64,000 nt of DNA from Oscillospiraceae bacterium (lineage in GTDB: Bacteria > Bacillota > Clostridia > Oscillospirales > UBA644), in NCBI GenBank assembly GCA_015067305.1, contig SVMT01000008.1:1-64000 (forward strand), read 5' to 3'. The notes below the pieces were generated by a model that made no database searches, was not told the DNA's origin, and saw only the letters and a list, made by a program, of their open reading frames with translations. Shown piece after piece: positions 8,470 through 16,847 of the stretch. The position numbers were made by a program, and so were the translations under genes. Position 1 is the stretch's first letter, and the number at the start of each line of letters is the position of its first letter.

Positions 8470-9840
8470 TTATTTTCCTTTGTTTATTCCCTCATCAAGC
8501 TTTGCATTTACCTGGGACTGGAGCTTTTCGACATTTTCACGGACAGATCCTGTTTCTGCGGCTTTTAAGAGCATTTCATAAATAGTATCGTTCTGATATG
8601 CAAAAACAACATGGTCAAATATTGTGTTTTCAAATTTGGTCATGAAAACTTCTTTTGATTCTTCATCATAGAAATTCATTGTAAGGAAAGTATCTACCCA
8701 GTCATTAGGTTCTTCTCCAAGGGGATGGAACAGAATATCAATAAATGAGCCGAGCGCATTTTCTTCTGCTGCTTTGTCGATAGTTGCTACGATATATTGG
8801 TTTTCATTGGAGATGAGACCTGTTGTTTGGTCTAAACTGTTGGGCCCTTTCGGATTGAATGCCCAGCCGTAAGCGCCTTGCATTTTTGATCCAATAACGC
8901 CACCATCTGTTGAAATACCTTGGACAGAATATTCTGCAATAAGGGCGATTTGGTTTTTTACAAAGAGATCAAGTGCTTCGGCTACAGAACCGGGATATTT
9001 GAACAAGTAGCCTTGTGTGTAAAAATTGTGTGATTTTTCAATTGCGGTAATCGTTTCATCTGTGAGCATTCCGTATTCATATCTGCCGTCAGCTGTTTCG
9101 GAAATGTATTCACCTCCGTTAGAGAGAATCATCATTCGTACGAAATAGTTGTTGAGTGTAGACAGATAAACGGGTCTGTCTTCCGTTGAAATAGACGAGC
9201 AAGCCTTGCCGATCTGTTCAAGTGCTTTCCAGTCCCAAGAATCCGTTTCGTAAAGTTCATGAGGTGTGGGGATATTTATCATTGTGAAAACTTCGGGGTT
9301 GAAGTATACAGCATCACAAAAGTTTGGAGTCATTATTCCCCAATACTGCGGGAAGATCGCAACCGTATCTCCGTTCCAAGTGAGAGCTTCGATCAACTGT
9401 TGTGAACCGTAGTTTCCGGAGGAAAGGTCTATTTTAGGTATTTCATTGAAAGGGAAGAGGTATCCTGAGTCAAACTGTTCATATACCGTATTGAGACGGA
9501 GATTCATCAGGTCTGCATAAGCTTCGCCTGTTGCTTTTTTTATTGTAAGGATCTCTCCTAAATACATAATGATTTCAACTTCGCAGTTATAAGTCTCTTC
9601 AATTTCATCATAACGCGAGAAAAGCATTTCCGACCGTACTGATGGAACGATATCTTCATTGGGCATCAGGAGACAAGTACCACCCGCGCTTCCTGAGTCC
9701 GCTATGGTGAAAGTCATTCCTTCGTAGTCGATTTCTCCTGTATTTTTGTCGAGAAAGTCGATCAGTTCAACGGGTTGTGCTGCGCAAGATGTGAGCATGA
9801 GAAGTGCTATTCCGAGTAATGCTAATTTCTTGAGTTTCAT
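8470..9840 (-). CDS. Solute-binding-protein-like lipoprotein, copy 1
   Basis: A 456-residue lipoprotein: basic N terminus, hydrophobic core and lipobox LTSC with Cys19, then the motif LIDFL. Like its three neighbours it contains WNG (about 150), YFNPEVF, a TPHELYE-x-D-x-WDWKAL block, IST-x-D-x-PVYLS and a SNGGEYI stretch. These recall family 1 (sugar) ABC solute-binding proteins, in which W-T-W-D is common. The protein should be anchored on the outer face of the membrane. No permease or ATPase gene is near any of the four copies. This copy is the most diverged and is transcribed away from the others. Its promoter is the special TAGACA type. The ligand is unknown. Confidence 0.7.
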   Translation of the reverse strand: MKLKKLALLGIALLMLTSCAAQPVELIDFLDKNTGEIDYEGMTFTIADSGSAGGTCLLMPNEDIVPSVRSEMLFSRYDEIEETYNCEVEIIMYLGEILTIKKATGEAYADLMNLRLNTVYEQFDSGYLFPFNEIPKIDLSSGNYGSQQLIEALTWNGDTVAIFPQYWGIMTPNFCDAVYFNPEVFTMINIPTPHELYETDSWDWKALEQIGKACSSISTEDRPVYLSTLNNYFVRMMILSNGGEYISETADGRYEYGMLTDETITAIEKSHNFYTQGYLFKYPGSVAEALDLFVKNQIALIAEYSVQGISTDGGVIGSKMQGAYGWAFNPKGPNSLDQTTGLISNENQYIVATIDKAAEENALGSFIDILFHPLGEEPNDWVDTFLTMNFYDEESKEVFMTKFENTIFDHVVFAYQNDTIYEMLLKAAETGSVRENVEKLQSQVNAKLDEGINKGK

Positions 9841-9881
9841 AATGTTTCTTCCTTAATTATATTGTTTTTCTGTTTATATTT

Positions 9882-9934
9882 ATTATATCAGAATAAAATT
9901 ATGTTGTCTACTCCCTATTGTGGCTTTTTTGTAA
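9882..9934 (-). promoter_or_regulatory. TAGACA-type promoter with upstream TTACAAAAAA element
   Basis: On the minus strand: TTACAAAAAA (9934-9925), then GGGAG joined to TAGACA (9910-9905), 17 bp, TATAAT (9887-9882). This architecture recurs at 9962-10016, 11505-11533, 19495-19547 and 58673-58728, always before a lipoprotein gene. Confidence 0.65.
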
Positions 9935-9961
9935 ATTTTATAATGATTTAAATCTTAAATG

Positions 9962-10016
9962 TTACAAAAAAGTCGTAACGGGAGGGGTAGACAAGAATGT
10001 CTAAATATGTTATAAT
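9962..10016 (+). promoter_or_regulatory. TAGACA-type promoter with upstream TTACAAAAAA element
   Basis: TTACAAAAAA (from 9962), then GGAGGGG joined to TAGACA (9988-9993), 17 bp, TATAAT (10011-10016). It is back-to-back with the similar promoter of copy 1; their TTACAAAAAA elements face away from each other about 30 bp apart. Confidence 0.65.
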
Positions 10017-10071
10017 AATTATATATTAAAAATTTATATTTTCATATGATATTTTTTATTTGAGGTGCATC

Positions 10072-11439
10072 ATGAATAAGAAAATAATTGCAAAAATCGC
10101 TTTGTTTCTGGCTTTGATCTTTGTTTTGTCTTCCTGTGCGGGGGACGCTCCGACGCTTTTGCCATTTATCAATGAGGCATCCGGCGAAAAGGATTTCGGC
10201 GGCATGGTGTTCAGAGTTCTTTCTCATGCAGATCCGGGGGAGGGACTTGACTATATTGCCGATGGTGAATCTCCATCTGTACGTAAGGAAATGTTTATAG
10301 AACGCATGGCTGAGATCGAAAAAGAATATAACTGCGATATCGAGTTTAACGGTGATACAGACAGCAACTATCCCACATATTATATTTCCGGTATTGACAG
10401 AGCCGATATCTTCCAGTGCCGAATGAAACATGCTTACGGAATGTATCAGCAGAATTATTTCATTCCGATTACCGATATTCCATATGTTGATATTTCCGAC
10501 GGTAAATACGGTACTGAAGCTTTCGTAGAGTCATTCACATGGAACGGTGATCTTATCGGTTCCTGGCCTGTACATTGGGGTTATATCTTCACAGGCTTCA
10601 GTGACGGTATGTTCTACAATCCCGTGATCTTTACAGAGATCGGTCAGCCTACACCCAATGAACGCTATGAACAGGGCGATTGGACATGGGATTCTCTCCG
10701 GGAGATATCCGACGCTTGCCAGTCTATTGCTACAGGCGATAACCCCAAATATCTGACTGCTCTTAACAGTTATTTCCCCAGAATGCTTATCCGTTCCAAC
10801 GGTGGCGAATTCGTAAGATTGGGCGATGACGGTAAATACAGATACGGTCTTAACTCTCCCGAAGTTATTGAGGCAATGCAGTTTGCAAACGATCTTCTCA
10901 ATGAGGGGGCTATCAATCCCAGCGGCAGCGACCATACTGTTGTTACCGATGATTTCGGTAATGGTAAATATGCAATTATGTGCGAATACGGCGGATATTA
11001 TGATACATATATTATGAATATGGAAACAGGTGTAGGCGTTTGCTATCCTCCTATGGGTCCAAAATCTACAGAATTTATAACGACAGGTCTTATGTCCATA
11101 GAAAACAGCATGTGGTATGTAACAAGAGAAAAGTCTGAGGATCTTGATTCTCTCGGACAGTTTATGGAAATTTTCTATGCACCTCTTGACGGCAGTACCG
11201 AAGACTGGAAGTATGAATATGTGAATATGAACTTCCTTGATGAAACTTCCGGTGAAGTATTCCTTTCAAAAATGATAAACAGTGACTTTGACAATGTTAT
11301 TTTTGCTTATGATAACGGAACTCTTTTCGATATAATCGAACAGGGCACAAAGCAGGGAACTATCGCAGAAAGCCTTCAGAAATATCAGCAAGCTGTAAAT
11401 ACAAAACTTGATGAAACCATAAATGCCTGGAATGACTGA
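10072..11439 (+). CDS. Solute-binding-protein-like lipoprotein, copy 2
   Basis: About 455 residues. Signal peptide with lipobox LSSC (Cys22), then AGDAPTLLPFI, the shared post-cysteine motif of this family. The blocks FTWNGDLIGSWPVHWG, FYNPVIFTEI, GDWTWDSLREI, YFPRMLIRSNGGEF and a C-terminal region ending near LDETINAWND match the neighbouring copies. The ATG at 10072 is chosen because GAGG lies six nt upstream; the open frame extends four codons further. It is expected to be a lipid-anchored surface binding protein. No transporter partner is encoded nearby, so ligand capture, signalling or use of a distant permease are all possible. Confidence 0.7.
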   Translation: MNKKIIAKIALFLALIFVLSSCAGDAPTLLPFINEASGEKDFGGMVFRVLSHADPGEGLDYIADGESPSVRKEMFIERMAEIEKEYNCDIEFNGDTDSNYPTYYISGIDRADIFQCRMKHAYGMYQQNYFIPITDIPYVDISDGKYGTEAFVESFTWNGDLIGSWPVHWGYIFTGFSDGMFYNPVIFTEIGQPTPNERYEQGDWTWDSLREISDACQSIATGDNPKYLTALNSYFPRMLIRSNGGEFVRLGDDGKYRYGLNSPEVIEAMQFANDLLNEGAINPSGSDHTVVTDDFGNGKYAIMCEYGGYYDTYIMNMETGVGVCYPPMGPKSTEFITTGLMSIENSMWYVTREKSEDLDSLGQFMEIFYAPLDGSTEDWKYEYVNMNFLDETSGEVFLSKMINSDFDNVIFAYDNGTLFDIIEQGTKQGTIAESLQKYQQAVNTKLDETINAWND

Positions 11440-11443
11440 TTTT

Positions 11444-11475
11444 AAAAGAGACGGATCTTCGGATCTGTCTCTTTT
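11444..11475 (+). terminator. Intrinsic terminator
   Basis: AAAAGAGACGGATC-TTCG-GATCTGTCTCTTTT, a long stem with a UUCG tetraloop followed by GATTTTT, directly after copy 2. Confidence 0.9.
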
Positions 11476-11504
11476 GATTTTTCATAAATGTCACATTGCA
11501 AGGG

Positions 11505-11533
11505 TAGACATTTTCTTCAAACTGTGATATAAT
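11505..11533 (+). promoter_or_regulatory. TAGACA-type promoter
   Basis: AGGG joined to TAGACA (11505-11510), 17 bp, TATAAT (11528-11533). The upstream TTACAAA element is degenerate here (TCACATTGCA), so this is the weakest of the five matches. Confidence 0.6.
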
Positions 11534-11569
11534 TATACTACAATATTTTATACTAGAGGATGTATATTT

Positions 11570-12955
11570 ATGAAATTCAAAAAATTAGCCCTTGTTGCGG
11601 CTATCATGGTCTTTGTTACAGCTTGTGCGGGCGATGTCCCCCAGTTGTTACCATTTATCAGTACAGCACCTTCAGATATTGATTTTGAGGGTCTGACTTT
11701 CAGAATTTTTAAAGAAGGTCAGGATGATGCAAACTTCGACCTTTCTGTTGAAAAGGAACCCGATTATTACACTTCGGCTCGTGATGAAATGTATCTTGAA
11801 AGAATTGACGAACTTGAAAAGACTTATAACTGTAATATCGAGTCTTCTTACGGTGAAGTTGGTGATCTGACAGGTGCTTTTGCGGCTGATCTTCCCATTG
11901 CGGATATTTTTCAATGTCGTCTTAAACACTTCTTCAATGTTTATCAGGCAGGGTATATTCTTCCTTTGAATGAAATTCCCAACGTAGATACTTCAGACGG
12001 TAAGTACGGTTCTCAGGAATTCCTTGATTCTTTCACATGGAACGGCGATATCGTTGGTACATACGGTCAGTATTGGGGCTTTTCTCCTCTCGGATTTACA
12101 AACGCACTTTATTATAACCCTGAAATTTTTATTCAGATCAATGAAGCCAACCCCGCTGAACTTTACGAAGCAGGCGAATGGACTTGGGATTCCTTTGAAA
12201 GGATCGCAGAGGCTTGCGCTTCTATTTCCACAGAAGATAAGCCTGTCACAGTTTCCGTTCACAGCCAGTATTTCCCCAGAATGCTTTTCCTTTCAAACGG
12301 TTGTAACTATATCGAAATGAACGAAAACGGCAAATTCTATTACGGTCTTACAACTCCCGCCGCTATCGAAGCTCTTAACTTCTCCGCTGAATTCGGCAGA
12401 AAAGGTTACCTCGCAAATGACCCGGGTGACCATACGAAGATTGTTGAAAATTTCTCACAGGGACACTATGCTATCGTTTGTGAAGTTTCAGGTTACGGTG
12501 TAAGAACAGGTACTCTTGCTACCTCAATGGAAAAAGGTCTCGGTTATATGTATGCTCCCATAGGTCCGTCCGGTACAGTTGAAGATGTTACACGCGGTCT
12601 TATGTCTCAGGATAATGCTATCTGGAGTATAATAAAAGAAAAAACAGATGACCTTGATTCTCTCGGTAACTTCCTTGAGCTCTTCTATTCACCTCTTTCC
12701 GATGAAGAAGATCCCATGGCATGGCTTGAGGAGTATAAGACCTTCAATTTCTTTGATGATATGTCCGCAGAAGTATTCGTAACACAGAGTACAAATATCG
12801 GCTTTGACAGAGTTGCATTTTACGATTACGGCAGTTACCGTATATTTGATGCTATCCATGCGGCGTCCAAGTCAGGTGCTGTTGTCGAAAATCTCCAGAG
12901 TCTTGAATCTGCTGTAAATGCGGTTTTGGATCAGGGTATCAACGCAGGTAAATAA
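11570..12955 (+). CDS. Solute-binding-protein-like lipoprotein, copy 3
   Basis: A 461-residue lipoprotein with lipobox VTAC (Cys19) and the following AGDVPQLLPFI. Family blocks are FTWNGDIVGTYGQYWG, YYNPEIFIQIN, GEWTWDSFERIAEAC, YFPRMLFLSNG and FYYGLTTPAAIEALNF. Its signal peptide is nearly identical to that of copy 4, pointing to recent duplication. It is closed off by terminators on both sides and has its own promoter, so each copy can be expressed separately. AGAGGATG lies upstream of the ATG. Probable role: lipid-anchored ligand-binding protein; the ligand is not known. Confidence 0.7.
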   Translation: MKFKKLALVAAIMVFVTACAGDVPQLLPFISTAPSDIDFEGLTFRIFKEGQDDANFDLSVEKEPDYYTSARDEMYLERIDELEKTYNCNIESSYGEVGDLTGAFAADLPIADIFQCRLKHFFNVYQAGYILPLNEIPNVDTSDGKYGSQEFLDSFTWNGDIVGTYGQYWGFSPLGFTNALYYNPEIFIQINEANPAELYEAGEWTWDSFERIAEACASISTEDKPVTVSVHSQYFPRMLFLSNGCNYIEMNENGKFYYGLTTPAAIEALNFSAEFGRKGYLANDPGDHTKIVENFSQGHYAIVCEVSGYGVRTGTLATSMEKGLGYMYAPIGPSGTVEDVTRGLMSQDNAIWSIIKEKTDDLDSLGNFLELFYSPLSDEEDPMAWLEEYKTFNFFDDMSAEVFVTQSTNIGFDRVAFYDYGSYRIFDAIHAASKSGAVVENLQSLESAVNAVLDQGINAGK

Positions 12956-12971
12956 TTAAGTATATATAATG

Positions 12972-13000
12972 AGGGAAACACCTTTTGAAAGTGTTTCCCT
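12972..13000 (+). terminator. Intrinsic terminator
   Basis: AGGGAAACAC pairs with GTGTTTCCCT and is followed by TTTTATTTT, just after copy 3. Confidence 0.85.
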
Positions 13001-13094
13001 TTTTATTTTCAATTTTTTGTAACAGCAGTTTTACCCACCCCGTGGAGAAAAATTAACCAAATTCGCAATTTTAAATTTCTAATCAATCTATCTG

Positions 13095-13123
13095 TTGACT
13101 TATATTATGCTTTATGATATAAT
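13095..13123 (+). promoter_or_regulatory. Promoter of copy 4 (ordinary type)
   Basis: TTGACT (13095-13100), 17 bp, TATAAT (13118-13123). Unlike its relatives it has no G-run and no TAGACA. Confidence 0.65.
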
Positions 13124-13156
13124 TATACTGAAATAAACTTTGAAAGGATTTGTTTT

Positions 13157-14521
13157 ATGAGATTAAGAAAATTTGCATTAGTGGCTGCAATAATGATGTT
13201 TATGACAGCTTGTTCGGGGGAAGCTCCTCAGCTTTTGGATTTCTTGAGCAATGAACCTTCGGAATTGAATTTTGAAGGAATGATCTTCAGAATTTATCAG
13301 GACGGAGACAGGGATCTGCGTTATATCGACGAAAACGGAGGCGCAACATCCGCCAGACATGAAAGTATTATTCAACGTCTTTCTGATGTTGAAACAAAGT
13401 ATAATTGTACTATAATTACCGATTGCGGTGAGCCTACAGACGCAGGATTGAAATTTGCTTCAGGTATTCCTTGCGCTGATTTCTTTAATTCAACTCTGAA
13501 GTATGCGTATCCGATGTTTCTTGCAGGTTATTTTATTCCGGTAAATGAAATTCCTACCATTGATCTTTACAGCGGCAAATACGGTACAAAACAGCTTATA
13601 GATTCTCTCACATGGAACGGTAAAACTTACGGTTTTTATGCTCAGCAGTGGGGTCAGGGTCCGATGCGATTCAGCAATGCAATGACTTATAATCCCGAAA
13701 TATTCACATTGATAAATCATCCTACACCCAATGAATATTATGAGCAAGGTAATTGGAATTGGGAAACTCTCAGAGCTGTCGGCAGAGATTGCGTTTCAAT
13801 ATCGACTCCCGACCATCCCGTTTACCTTTCATCTTCAAACTCACATTTCTTCAGAATGTTGATGCACTCCAATGGCGGTGAATACATTATCGAAGATGAT
13901 AACGGAAAATATTCTTACGGTCTCCTTGAATCCAAAGTTATTGAGGCTCTTCAGTTTGCTCATGATATCTATGCGGAAGGTCTTCTTGAAAAAGGTTCAG
14001 GCGGTCATGAGGAATACGTAAATAAATTTTCCAATAATATGTATGCTGTATTGTGTGAATATGCGGACTACGGTGTTGACGGTCTGATCTCTTCAACCAA
14101 TGAAGATTACAGCGAAATGAAATCTGTTGGATATTGTTATGCACCTGAAGGTCCCCGTGTTGAAGATAACACCAGAGGTATTATTTCCAACTATACATCG
14201 TTCTATCACATTACAAAAGAAAAAGAGGATGATGTTGAACTCCTCGGTCATTTGATGGAAGTTTTGTTTGCTTCTATTGATGAGGATCCGAATGAATGGA
14301 AAGAAGAATTTATGACAATGAATTTCTTCGATCCCATGTCTGCGGAAGTGTATATGACACAGGCAGAAAATGCTTATTTTGATAAAGTTATTTTCTCCAG
14401 CGATCAGATCTTTGACACTATCGCTCAGGCAGTCACTAAGGGAAATATTATGGAGTCACTCCAGAGTATTGAAAGTATGGTAAATTCACAGCTCGATGCC
14501 GGCATCAATAAGGGAAGATAA
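13157..14521 (+). CDS. Solute-binding-protein-like lipoprotein, copy 4
   Basis: A 454-residue lipoprotein, lipobox MTAC (Cys19), then SGEAPQLLDFL. It shares LTWNGKTYGFYAQQWG, TYNPEIFTLIN, GNWNWETLRAVGRDC, FFRMLMHSNGGEY and KYSYGLLESKVIEALQF with the other copies. It differs from the first three in its promoter, which lacks the TAGACA/G-run arrangement, so its control may differ. AAAGGATTT precedes the ATG. As for the other copies, no ABC permease is found nearby and the ligand is unknown. Confidence 0.7.
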   Translation: MRLRKFALVAAIMMFMTACSGEAPQLLDFLSNEPSELNFEGMIFRIYQDGDRDLRYIDENGGATSARHESIIQRLSDVETKYNCTIITDCGEPTDAGLKFASGIPCADFFNSTLKYAYPMFLAGYFIPVNEIPTIDLYSGKYGTKQLIDSLTWNGKTYGFYAQQWGQGPMRFSNAMTYNPEIFTLINHPTPNEYYEQGNWNWETLRAVGRDCVSISTPDHPVYLSSSNSHFFRMLMHSNGGEYIIEDDNGKYSYGLLESKVIEALQFAHDIYAEGLLEKGSGGHEEYVNKFSNNMYAVLCEYADYGVDGLISSTNEDYSEMKSVGYCYAPEGPRVEDNTRGIISNYTSFYHITKEKEDDVELLGHLMEVLFASIDEDPNEWKEEFMTMNFFDPMSAEVYMTQAENAYFDKVIFSSDQIFDTIAQAVTKGNIMESLQSIESMVNSQLDAGINKGR

Positions 14522-14544
14522 TCAATATATAAGTAAATTTAACG

Positions 14545-14574
14545 GGGAAACATTTTTTTGTAAAAAGTGTTTCC
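14545..14574. terminator. Probable terminator between convergent genes
   Basis: GGAAACA and TGTTTCC pair around an A/T-rich loop containing TTTTTTTGTAAAAA. The same loop type recurs in the hairpins at 29740-29773, 30115-30152 and near 35063-35097. Confidence 0.55.
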
Positions 14575-14586
14575 ACATAAAAAATA

Positions 14587-15339
14587 TTATTTTATAAGAT
14601 TTTCAATAGCCTTGACTGCGATCTTTATTGCGTCCTCGGTGCTTTCGTATGTCGGATTCGGTAGTCCCAATTTTTCACGTTCCTGATTCCAGAGAACATG
14701 AAGAACTGCGCCTGTTTTTACGCCTCTTATTCCACCTACAACAAAAACAGTAGAACATTCCATTTCACTTGCAAGAACCCCTGCTTTTTTCCACGCTTCC
14801 CATTTCGATTCAAGCTCATTAGAAACGGGCATTATTTCAGGGCTGTGCTGACCGTAAAATGAATCTTTTGATTGTATTATTCCAGTGTGATAAGTTTTGT
14901 TTTCGCTTTCAGCAGCTTGGATAAGTGCGTTTACCACTTCATGATCTGCCACAGCAGGGTATTCAGCAGGCACATATTGTAAAGTAGTCCCTTCCTGACG
15001 TATCGCACCTGTAGGAATTACCACATGTCCGCCTTCAACTTTTGTGTTTATTCCTCCGCAGGTCCCGATACGTATCATAACTTCCGCGCCGCATTTGCAA
15101 AGCTCTTCAACGGCGATTGCAGTGGATGGACCACCTATCCCTGTAGAGCAAACGGAAACTTTTTCATCGCATAGTTTACCGGTGAATATCCTGTATTCTC
15201 GGTTATTTGCTACTAATACGGGAGCTTCAAAGTATTCTGCTATCTGATCGGTTCTTTGAGGATCTCCTGTGAGGATAACATATTTTCCAATGTCTCCTTT
15301 TTTACATTTTATGTGGAATTGAAGTTCTTCAGGGAGCAT
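14587..15339 (-). CDS. Uridine phosphorylase-type nucleoside phosphorylase
   Basis: A 250-residue NP-I family phosphorylase that splits a nucleoside with phosphate into base plus (deoxy)ribose 1-phosphate. Motifs: TGDPQRTDQIA (about 24-34, phosphate binding), STGIGGPSTAIAVEEL (about 66-81), RIGTCGG (about 91-97), the QSKDSFYG segment and ASEMECST (about 190-197) that contacts ribose. These favour uridine phosphorylase over purine nucleoside phosphorylase, but specificity is not proven. It is divergent from the DUF4364 gene. AAAGGATG lies upstream of the ATG. Together with the nucleoside hydrolase at 17953 it points to nucleoside salvage. Confidence 0.85.
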   Translation of the reverse strand: MLPEELQFHIKCKKGDIGKYVILTGDPQRTDQIAEYFEAPVLVANNREYRIFTGKLCDEKVSVCSTGIGGPSTAIAVEELCKCGAEVMIRIGTCGGINTKVEGGHVVIPTGAIRQEGTTLQYVPAEYPAVADHEVVNALIQAAESENKTYHTGIIQSKDSFYGQHSPEIMPVSNELESKWEAWKKAGVLASEMECSTVFVVGGIRGVKTGAVLHVLWNQEREKLGLPNPTYESTEDAIKIAVKAIENLIK

Positions 15340-15431
15340 ACTTTACATCCTTTCTTTGTGTGAGATATTTGTATCAATACTCACAGTGTGTGAATTATAA
15401 CGAAACTTATTATGTATTCATTCAATATGAC

Positions 15432-15460
15432 TTGATTTTTTTTTCAAAATATGGTATATT
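15432..15460 (+). promoter_or_regulatory. Promoter of the DUF4364 gene
   Basis: TTGATT (15432-15437), 17 bp, TATATT (15455-15460). Confidence 0.6.
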
Positions 15461-15494
15461 ATATACCAAAGAAAAAATATATATGGAGAACCTT

Positions 15495-16022
15495 ATGCTT
15501 TTAAATACAAATCAAACAAAAATCCTCGTTCTTTACATCCTTGATGTTGCAAACTGTCCCATGCCTTTGCATACAACCAATGACATAATTGCAATGTGCG
15601 ACATCAATGGCTTTACTATAATGGAAGCTCTCAGCGAACTTATCGAGCAGGGGACCATTGAACAGTACACTTATGAAGGAGAGCCTTATATTCAGCCTAC
15701 AATATCGGCAAAAAGCATTGTCGATGCTATCGGTAAGGAAATACCTCTTTCCGTAAGGGAAAAGGCTTCCGTGTATACCATGCGTGAGATCGCAAAAATG
15801 CGTAAAAAACTTGGTGTTTCAACATCTATCCGTCAGGACGGAGACGATTTTTACGTAACTGTTTCAATCAATGATAACGGTCTTGTTCTTTATAAAGCGG
15901 AACTGTATGCTCCCACAAAAGATCAGGCACTCAGAATGGGTCGTTCTTTTGAAAGCAAACCCTATGAGATCTACGGCAAACTTATTGACAGTCTTACAGA
16001 AATGAAAGACTATACACCTTAA
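15495..16022 (+). CDS. DUF4364 family protein
   Basis: About 175 residues. The N-terminal part (LNTNQTKILVLYILDV and ALSELIEQGTIEQY) looks like a winged helix-turn-helix, and the C-terminal part is a mixed alpha/beta domain, as in the DUF4364 family of Clostridia. The start is the ATG with GGAG six nt upstream; the open frame runs further back but through the promoter. The family has no settled function; a small DNA-binding regulator is plausible from the N-terminal fold. Confidence 0.75.
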   Translation: MLLNTNQTKILVLYILDVANCPMPLHTTNDIIAMCDINGFTIMEALSELIEQGTIEQYTYEGEPYIQPTISAKSIVDAIGKEIPLSVREKASVYTMREIAKMRKKLGVSTSIRQDGDDFYVTVSINDNGLVLYKAELYAPTKDQALRMGRSFESKPYEIYGKLIDSLTEMKDYTP

Positions 16023-16061
16023 TTATACTGTAGTTTTTTGAAAATGTCAATAGCATAGACT

Positions 16062-16847
16062 ATGGATTTTGTGAATTTTATTTATGATGGGACTTTTGAA
16101 GGTCTTCTGACAGCTGTTTTTGATGCTTATAACGAAAAGATACTTCCTGCAAAGATCATATCGGAAGAAGAGTCTCAACTTGGTATGTTTGAAGACAACA
16201 GAATTATAACTACCGATACCGAAAAAGCCTCCCGTGTTCTTAACGGGGTATTACGTGAGATTGGAAGCTACGGTGTTGAAGACCTTAAAATTGCTGCCTG
16301 TTCAGGTCAGGAAGATAAAGGTATCATCATTTTCAACTATCTTCGGGCGGTTTTTAAATTCGGTAAAAAAGTTGAGTCCATGTATAATCTTCCTCAGGTT
16401 ATGGACTACGCAACTCTTGTTCAGCGAGTCGGCTATGAGATAGAGCGATGTAAAGGTTTTATCCGATTCAGAGAATTGAAAAACGGAATACTTTATGCGG
16501 AGTACGAGCCTGACAATGATATTACAGAGTATCTCATGTCATATTTTTCCAAAAGGAATAATGACGATCTTTTTATCATTCGAGACGTTGAACGAGATAT
16601 TTTCGGGCTTTACAACAGGGAAGAGTATATAGTCGGGCATTGGACGGTTCAAAATGAAGAAGACTCCGAAGCTCTTGCTGAATCCCGTCAGAATTTTTAT
16701 TCCGATGCTGATCTGATTTTTGCAGACCTTTGGAAACAGTATTATAAAACGGTATCCATTGCTTCACGCAAAAATGAACGGCTCAGGAGACAGTACATGC
16801 CTCGAAGATATTGGAAATATTTGATAGAAACGGAAGGGGAGAACTGA
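16062..16847 (+). CDS. TIGR03915-type putative DNA repair protein (DUF4130)
   Basis: A 261-residue protein beginning VNFIYDGTFEGLLTAVFDAY, the hallmark of this family, and ending in the conserved basic YMPRRYWKYL. The middle part (KGFIRFREL, YEPDNDI) also fits. The family is usually paired with a radical SAM partner (TIGR03916), and a role in nucleic-acid repair or modification has been proposed from context only. Here the next gene, overlapping by one base, is hemW instead; the usual partner is not in the window. Confidence 0.75.
   Translation: MDFVNFIYDGTFEGLLTAVFDAYNEKILPAKIISEEESQLGMFEDNRIITTDTEKASRVLNGVLREIGSYGVEDLKIAACSGQEDKGIIIFNYLRAVFKFGKKVESMYNLPQVMDYATLVQRVGYEIERCKGFIRFRELKNGILYAEYEPDNDITEYLMSYFSKRNNDDLFIIRDVERDIFGLYNREEYIVGHWTVQNEEDSEALAESRQNFYSDADLIFADLWKQYYKTVSIASRKNERLRRQYMPRRYWKYLIETEGEN

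Noticed and set aside
13011-13060. TTTTTTGTAACA and ACCCACCCC before lipoprotein copy 4 as a sixth special promoter
   Set aside because: The order and direction of the parts are wrong and the actual promoter has TTGACT without a G-run; counted as an exception.
8470-14521. A complete ABC transporter operon
   Set aside because: Only binding-protein-like genes are present; no permease or ATPase gene lies in the window.
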